This document shows, piece after piece, positions 59,803 to 64,000 of a stretch of DNA of 64,000 nt. Each line of letters begins with the position of its first letter. The stretch's first letter is position 1. Made by a program: the position numbers and the translations under genes. The DNA is taken from positions 1 to 64,000 of the forward strand of contig JASLED010000008.1 of NCBI GenBank assembly GCA_030151255.1, read 5' to 3'. The DNA comes from Flavobacterium sp. GTDB taxonomy: Bacteria; Bacteroidota; Bacteroidia; Flavobacteriales; Flavobacteriaceae. The notes below the pieces were generated by a model, which saw only the letters and a list, made by a program, of their open reading frames with translations, did not search any database and had not been told where the DNA came from.

Positions 59803-61140
59803 CTATTTATGATAAATTAATTTGCCTTTGTTAAACAATGCTTCCCTTTCAGGAGTTCGCGCTACCGCTTCGGCAGAGCAGGATGCATTTACAAATAAGA
59901 AGTTAGCTTCTTGTCCTTTTAAAGGCCAAATTCTTTCGCCTTTTGCATTTAATGGAATTATTTCATCTTTTGTAGCAATGCGCAAAGCTCTACTCAATGT
60001 AAATTCATTTGTCCATCCATATAGTTCTGCACATAATTTGGCTTTTGCAAGCATATCACAAGAACCAAATGGCGACCAATGATCTATTATGCTGTCTGTT
60101 CCGGTCATAATCGGAATATTGTATTCATAAAATGCAGGAATAGGCATTATTCTTTTTCCTATTGGAACGGTAGATATTACTCCAATATTAAGTTCAGCTA
60201 ATTGTTCAAAAATTACTTTTGTTTCGTCTGCTTCCAATTGCCCAAGCGCAAATCCATGGCTAATAAAAGTTTTACCTTGCAATGCCTTGTTTTCTTTAAC
60301 TTTTTCAATCATATAGGCTATTGCTGCCAAACCAGTAGCTTTGCTTTCGTGTAAATGAATATCAACTCCTTTGTTGTAATCTGAAGCAATCTGAAACATA
60401 ATGTCAAGCGATTTTTTCATGTTGTTATCAACCGTTGTTGGATCCAAACCTCCAATAAAATCAACTCCCATTTGAGCAGCTTCTTTCAATAAACCTTCTG
60501 AATCAGAATATAAAATACCGTGTTGCGGAAAAGCTACTATTTCAGATTGGATATAATCTTTTTTGTTAGCTAATGCTTTTTGCAAGTTTTCTAAACTTTT
60601 TAATCCACTTGTTGGCTCAATGTTTGTTTGGCATCTGGCAAAATATGTTCCTTTGCTATTCATCAAATCAATAGCTAATTCTGCTTTTTGGGTTGAATGC
60701 AATAATAAATTTGGAAGAATTTCTCGTTCCAAATCAATCATATCTTTTACTGTTTTTCGGTTCAACGGTTCTGCATTCCAAGGTTCGCCATAAAAAGTTT
60801 TATCAATATGAATATGCATATCTCGTAAGGCAGGAAGTAATAACAAACCTTTGGCATCGAAGATAGGCAGTGAGTAATTAACCTTGTTTGACGCAACAAC
60901 TGATTCTATAATACCATTTTTAATATGAATATCATATAATCCTGTTTTGGTTGCTTTAACTTGTGCGTTGTCATTATAAACAAATCCTTCTTCTAAAAGT
61001 GCATTGACAATTATAAGTTCATTTGTTTTATTTATTTGGTCTTTTAGTAATTTGTCTTCAGACTTTGCTAATGAAGAACCTCCTAAAAATAATCCTCCAG
61101 TTGCCATAGTTGCTATATTTAAAAATTCTTTTCTATTCAT
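59803..61140 (-). CDS. exported amidohydrolase family protein (cytosine-deaminase-like)
   Basis: A 445-residue metal-dependent hydrolase. The N-terminus (MNRKEFLNIATMATGGLFLG) is a Tat/Sec-like leader without a full twin-Arg motif. Metal ligands appear in 'LPALRDMHIHIDKTF' (H-x-H), 'VDIHLHES', 'ISHGFALG' and the catalytic Asp in 'IMTGTDSIIDHW', as in cytosine deaminases and related enzymes. The substrate is unknown and its export would be unusual for a pyrimidine deaminase. It ends a unit with the ankyrin lipoprotein (1-bp gap). Confidence 0.85.
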   Translation of the reverse strand: MNRKEFLNIATMATGGLFLGGSSLAKSEDKLLKDQINKTNELIIVNALLEEGFVYNDNAQVKATKTGLYDIHIKNGIIESVVASNKVNYSLPIFDAKGLLLLPALRDMHIHIDKTFYGEPWNAEPLNRKTVKDMIDLEREILPNLLLHSTQKAELAIDLMNSKGTYFARCQTNIEPTSGLKSLENLQKALANKKDYIQSEIVAFPQHGILYSDSEGLLKEAAQMGVDFIGGLDPTTVDNNMKKSLDIMFQIASDYNKGVDIHLHESKATGLAAIAYMIEKVKENKALQGKTFISHGFALGQLEADETKVIFEQLAELNIGVISTVPIGKRIMPIPAFYEYNIPIMTGTDSIIDHWSPFGSCDMLAKAKLCAELYGWTNEFTLSRALRIATKDEIIPLNAKGERIWPLKGQEANFLFVNASCSAEAVARTPEREALFNKGKLIYHK

Positions 61141-61141
61141 T

Positions 61142-61858
61142 TTATAAATGAGCTCCTGCTGTTTCTAATAGTTTAATTATTTCATTATAACCTCTATTTT
61201 TAGCATGATATAGAGGCGTTTTACCGTCAAAATCCGCAATGTTTACATCTACACCGCCGTCAATTAAAGCTTTTACAATATCAATATGCACGGCGTCACC
61301 ATTACTTAATACGATGGCTTCCATCAAAGCGGTCCATCCTAAGCGATTTACATGATTAATTGGAAAATTAGGAGTAGTAACCAATAGCTTTACTACTTCT
61401 AAATGTCCTTTTTCTGCAGCTGGAATTAAAGCTGTTCCGTTATATCGATTAAAAACAGTAAAATCTGCTCCATGTTGCAATGCTTTTTGTACTATTTCTA
61501 AGTTACCTTCTGCTCCGGCATATAAAAACGGACTGTTTAATATATTATCCTGCGTATTTACATTTGCACCTTTTTCTATTAGATAAAAAGCAATTTTGTT
61601 ATGCTTTAAATAAACTGCTCGCATTAATGGAGTTTCTCCTTTTGAGTTTTTAATCTCGATATTGATGCTTTTAGATTCAATTAATTCTTTTATAGCCGAT
61701 AAATTATTTGTTTCAATTGCCTTAAACAAATCTTTTTCTGTAGTTGTTGTCATGCTATTTTTTTCGTTTTTTAAATTATCTGAATTACAACTTGCTAACA
61801 ACGTAGTTGTAACACTTAGTGTTAAAACAGTAATACACCAATAAGTTATTTTTTTCAT
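61142..61858 (-). CDS. ankyrin-repeat lipoprotein
   Basis: A 238-residue protein from the ATG at 61858 (MKKITYWCITVLTLSVTTTL); ATGs at 61861, 61876 and 61879 are also possible. Lipobox 'LLASC' puts the lipid Cys near residue 23. About five to six ankyrin repeats follow ('NSKGETPLMRAVYLKHNKIAFYLIEKGANVN', 'NSPFLYAGAEGNLEIVQKALQHGAD', 'DFDGKTPLYHAKNRGYNEIIKLLETAGA'). Periplasmic ankyrin proteins in other bacteria protect or dock partner enzymes; here the partner may be the exported amidohydrolase encoded 1 bp downstream. Confidence 0.88.
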   Translation of the reverse strand: MKKITYWCITVLTLSVTTTLLASCNSDNLKNEKNSMTTTTEKDLFKAIETNNLSAIKELIESKSINIEIKNSKGETPLMRAVYLKHNKIAFYLIEKGANVNTQDNILNSPFLYAGAEGNLEIVQKALQHGADFTVFNRYNGTALIPAAEKGHLEVVKLLVTTPNFPINHVNRLGWTALMEAIVLSNGDAVHIDIVKALIDGGVDVNIADFDGKTPLYHAKNRGYNEIIKLLETAGAHL

Positions 61859-61932
61859 CATGTTTTTCAATTTCATCATTTCTTACTGATACAAAAGTAG
61901 GGCGCAACAAATAGAAAACGAATATACATATG

Positions 61933-62808
61933 CTATTCTTTATTGTAAATATTATAACTCGAACGAAACTGGCCTGGTGTTTTATTCCTCTTCTTTTTAA
62001 AATAATGATTGAAATATCCTGTGTCAGAAAAGCCCAAGGCAAAGGTTATTTCTTTGACCGACATATTGGTTGTTATTAGTAAACGCTCAGCTTCTAGAAT
62101 TACTCGCTGTTGAATAATTTCACTGGCTGTAACTCCTAATTTTTTCTTGCATCTAATATTTAGATAGTTGGCTGTGATATTGAGCTTATCAGCATAGAAC
62201 GTTACTTGATTGTTTTCGGTAAAATGTTTTTCTAAAAAATGTTTAAATTCTTGAATTTTAGGATCTGTTGTTTTTTGAACTAAAGTTGAATATAAAGCGG
62301 TGTAATATTTTTGAATCTTTTTAAGTAATAAAAAGAACTGCAAAATGCTTATTTCTTGATCGATATTTTCATGTTGGAGCAATAATTCGTGTAAACTATC
62401 TAATTCTATTTTTAAAGATTGATATTCTTTTTGGTTTAATTTTAAAACAGGAGGAACGTCCAATTGAAAAAAAGGAAATATACTTAAACCACTTAATAAG
62501 TTAATTGTACTGTTAGAAAACATGAGTTGATAACCAATTGTATTACTTGATAACTTCCAATAATGTACTTGTTGTGGACGTAAAAAATGTACTTGAAGCG
62601 GTTGAACTTCATATTGTTTAAAATCTATTTCGTGTATTCCATATCCTTCTTCTACAAAAAAAATCAAATAAAAATCATGTTTATGAGGATCTATCAAATC
62701 ATTTCTACCTTTTTCAGTATGTTTAAATAAAGTAATATCCCAAGTTTCTTCACCTAAAATTTTAGCTTTGCTCCAAGTTTCGATAATATTTATTTTATTT
62801 ACTTCCAT
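61933..62808 (-). CDS. AraC family transcriptional regulator
   Basis: A 291-residue regulator from the ATG at 62808 (MEVNKINIIETWSKAKILGE); the 28 upstream codons look non-coding. N-terminal cupin-like sensor domain with 'HKHDFYLIFFVEEGYGIHEIDFKQYEVQPLQVHFLRPQQVH' (AraC-type arm) and C-terminal double HTH ('VTFYADKLNITANYLNIRCKKKLGVTASE', 'SVKEITFALGFSDTGYFNHYFKKKRNKTPGQFR'). It lies 53 bp upstream of the ankyrin/amidohydrolase genes on the same strand and probably controls them or itself. Confidence 0.92.
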   Translation of the reverse strand: MEVNKINIIETWSKAKILGEETWDITLFKHTEKGRNDLIDPHKHDFYLIFFVEEGYGIHEIDFKQYEVQPLQVHFLRPQQVHYWKLSSNTIGYQLMFSNSTINLLSGLSIFPFFQLDVPPVLKLNQKEYQSLKIELDSLHELLLQHENIDQEISILQFFLLLKKIQKYYTALYSTLVQKTTDPKIQEFKHFLEKHFTENNQVTFYADKLNITANYLNIRCKKKLGVTASEIIQQRVILEAERLLITTNMSVKEITFALGFSDTGYFNHYFKKKRNKTPGQFRSSYNIYNKE

Positions 62809-62879
62809 GGTTGTTGATTTTTTGTTTTGAGAATAAGCAATTCTAAAATAGCTTTTTTTTGTAATATAAATGCATAAAA

Positions 62880-62912
62880 AAACCACTTTCAAAATAAATG
62901 AGAAAGTGGTTT
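62880..62912 (-). terminator. terminator of the M4 metallopeptidase gene
   Basis: Eleven-bp stem (62880-62890 / 62902-62912), 11-nt loop, A-tract giving a T-run on the minus strand, 25 bp after the peptidase stop. Confidence 0.75.
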
Positions 62913-62937
62913 GTAGTATAATATTTTGGTTTATTGC

Positions 62938-64000
62938 TTATCTAACTATTATATTTTCTTTTACTTTTTTGCCGTTAACTTCATAAACAACAATATAATT
63001 GCCTGTGCTTAAGTGGCTGATTTGTAGTTTTGTTTCTCCTTTTTCAACTTCAAAAACATCTGATACTTTTTGTCCAATCATGTTGTAAAATGTAACGGTA
63101 GCTTTTTCATCTCTTGTAAGTACGGTTAATTCTCCGTTTACAACAGGATTTGGATACATAACATAATTATTTTCAATTATATCATATTTCTTTTTCCCCA
63201 TATTCGGACGACGTTCACCAAAACCAACAGCATACCATGCATCATAAACTGCATCATATTCATCACTGTTTTTTCCATATAATGTTTCTGCAGCTAATAA
63301 TGCTCCATTATAAGCACTTGCATATTGAGAGTTTGCAGTTAAATATCCTGTAAGAACTGAATAAGCAATTTTTTCTGCTTTTTCTATTCCAATTCCAAAA
63401 ACAGTATAATCATTTCCGATGTCATTTACTCCTGTGCCACCTTCTACCAATAAATAATACCAATAGTTTAAAACACCACTATTTGTGTGTACGCCACCGG
63501 CATCGGCTGCCCCGATACCAGTGCTTGCCCAATATTGTCCTTTATAAGTATTTGGTTGTTCACTGCGTAAGTTGTTTTCTTTCGGATTTTGCATATTTCT
63601 GATGTAAGAATAGGTAAAACCTAATTGAATACCTTCTCCCATTGTCCAATTGGCATCTGTTACTGAATAATGTTCAATTGACGAACCAAAAATATCTGCA
63701 AAACTTTCATTCAATGCTCCAGATTCTCCTTGGTATTTTAAACCGCCTCTTCCGTTATAATTAATTACAAGATGAGAAAATTCATGCCCAACCACATCTA
63801 GTGTTGTAAGTGGATTCATATAGTTACCATCTCCATTTCCAAAAACCACCATATTATATGGCGAGCTTAAGGCAACTGCATTAAATGGAAAACCAGAAGA
63901 ATCTCCGTTAAAAATTACAGGATTGTTATAACCTCTTATATAGCCATTTCGGTTGTCATAACTGCTTCTGTTGTGTACTTGTTTATAATAATCATAGGTT
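62938..64000 (-). CDS. M4 (thermolysin-like) metallopeptidase with T9SS sorting domain, partial 5'
   Basis: The frame is open to the window edge, so the N-terminus is missing; 353 codons are visible, beyond the internal Met at 63852. 'YDYYKQVHNRSSYDNR' at the edge is the thermolysin start of the catalytic domain. Zinc site: 'DVVGHEFSHLVI' (HExxH) and the third ligand Glu in 'GALNESFADIFG'; 'GGVHTNSGVLNYWYY' is M4-specific. The last about 75 residues form a T9SS type-A sorting domain ('YPNPVVNGELTVL ... GNYIVVYEVNGKKVKENIIVR'). It is therefore secreted and probably cell-attached. Confidence 0.93.
   Translation of the reverse strand, partial: TYDYYKQVHNRSSYDNRNGYIRGYNNPVIFNGDSSGFPFNAVALSSPYNMVVFGNGDGNYMNPLTTLDVVGHEFSHLVINYNGRGGLKYQGESGALNESFADIFGSSIEHYSVTDANWTMGEGIQLGFTYSYIRNMQNPKENNLRSEQPNTYKGQYWASTGIGAADAGGVHTNSGVLNYWYYLLVEGGTGVNDIGNDYTVFGIGIEKAEKIAYSVLTGYLTANSQYASAYNGALLAAETLYGKNSDEYDAVYDAWYAVGFGERRPNMGKKKYDIIENNYVMYPNPVVNGELTVLTRDEKATVTFYNMIGQKVSDVFEVEKGETKLQISHLSTGNYIVVYEVNGKKVKENIIVR

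Overview
The window is a chromosomal segment of a low-GC (about two-thirds A+T) member of the Bacteroidota, most likely family Flavobacteriaceae. This rests on gliding-motility genes gldF/gldG, a type IX secretion (T9SS) C-terminal sorting domain on a secreted metallopeptidase, a SusC/SusD pair, many lipoproteins, promoters with the Bacteroidota -7 element TAnnTTTG rather than E. coli-type boxes, and families typical of flavobacteria (DUF4350, DUF6095, 2TM proteins). I see no tRNA, rRNA, CRISPR array, insertion sequence, prophage or origin of replication. Most of the window is orderly chromosomal sequence.

Layout. 1-6946: a membrane-associated cluster (DUF58, MoxR ATPase, DUF4350, DUF4129, a polytopic protein, SpoIIM-like) with a divergent RDD protein, then a TRIC-type channel. 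7608-9707: two tandem secreted endonuclease I lipoproteins, one with a pure NGGNE repeat linker. 9758-12512: rRNA m5C methyltransferase and an ECF sigma / anti-sigma / sensor operon. 12865-20920: cupin-like protein, AI-2E transporter, yigZ-ribD, prmC, an unknown lipoprotein, phoH and a SAM hydrolase. 20958-24873: small monooxygenase, gldFG, dnaN. 25003-30742: rfbB and rfbA (convergent), a zinc-ligand-less sirtuin, trmH, terC, two small membrane/lipoproteins and murQ. 30817-36449: outer-membrane barrel, RsmI-like methyltransferase, low-molecular-weight phosphatase, dnaA. 36625-38367: thioesterase, AraC-type regulator, SDR oxidoreductase.

38481-48344 is the most notable locus. A Cache-like LytS-type histidine kinase is followed by a secreted zinc metallopeptidase (DUF5117 type), SusC, SusD and a LytTR response regulator. 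It looks like a protein/peptide counterpart of a polysaccharide utilization locus with its own sensor. Just upstream of the peptidase lie two 15-bp imperfect direct repeats exactly 21 bp apart, the geometry of LytTR operators. A second LytTR system (55104-57758: a 61-aa secreted mini-protein, a kinase with a C-terminal 2TM domain, a free 2TM protein, the regulator) also has a 21-bp-period repeat upstream. One half-site there fits the general LytTR consensus perfectly.

The remainder (48361-64000) is housekeeping and accessory: GNAT, DNA glycosylase, MarR with a small barrel protein, THUMP methyltransferase, ZIP transporter, TlpA-like lipoprotein, a TnpR-passenger-like protein with a nucleoid-associated protein, an AraC / ankyrin lipoprotein / amidohydrolase group, and the 3' part of an M4 metallopeptidase that runs off the window. 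Genes are tightly packed. Convergent pairs are usually closed by perfect bidirectional hairpin terminators, several of which include the stop codon.
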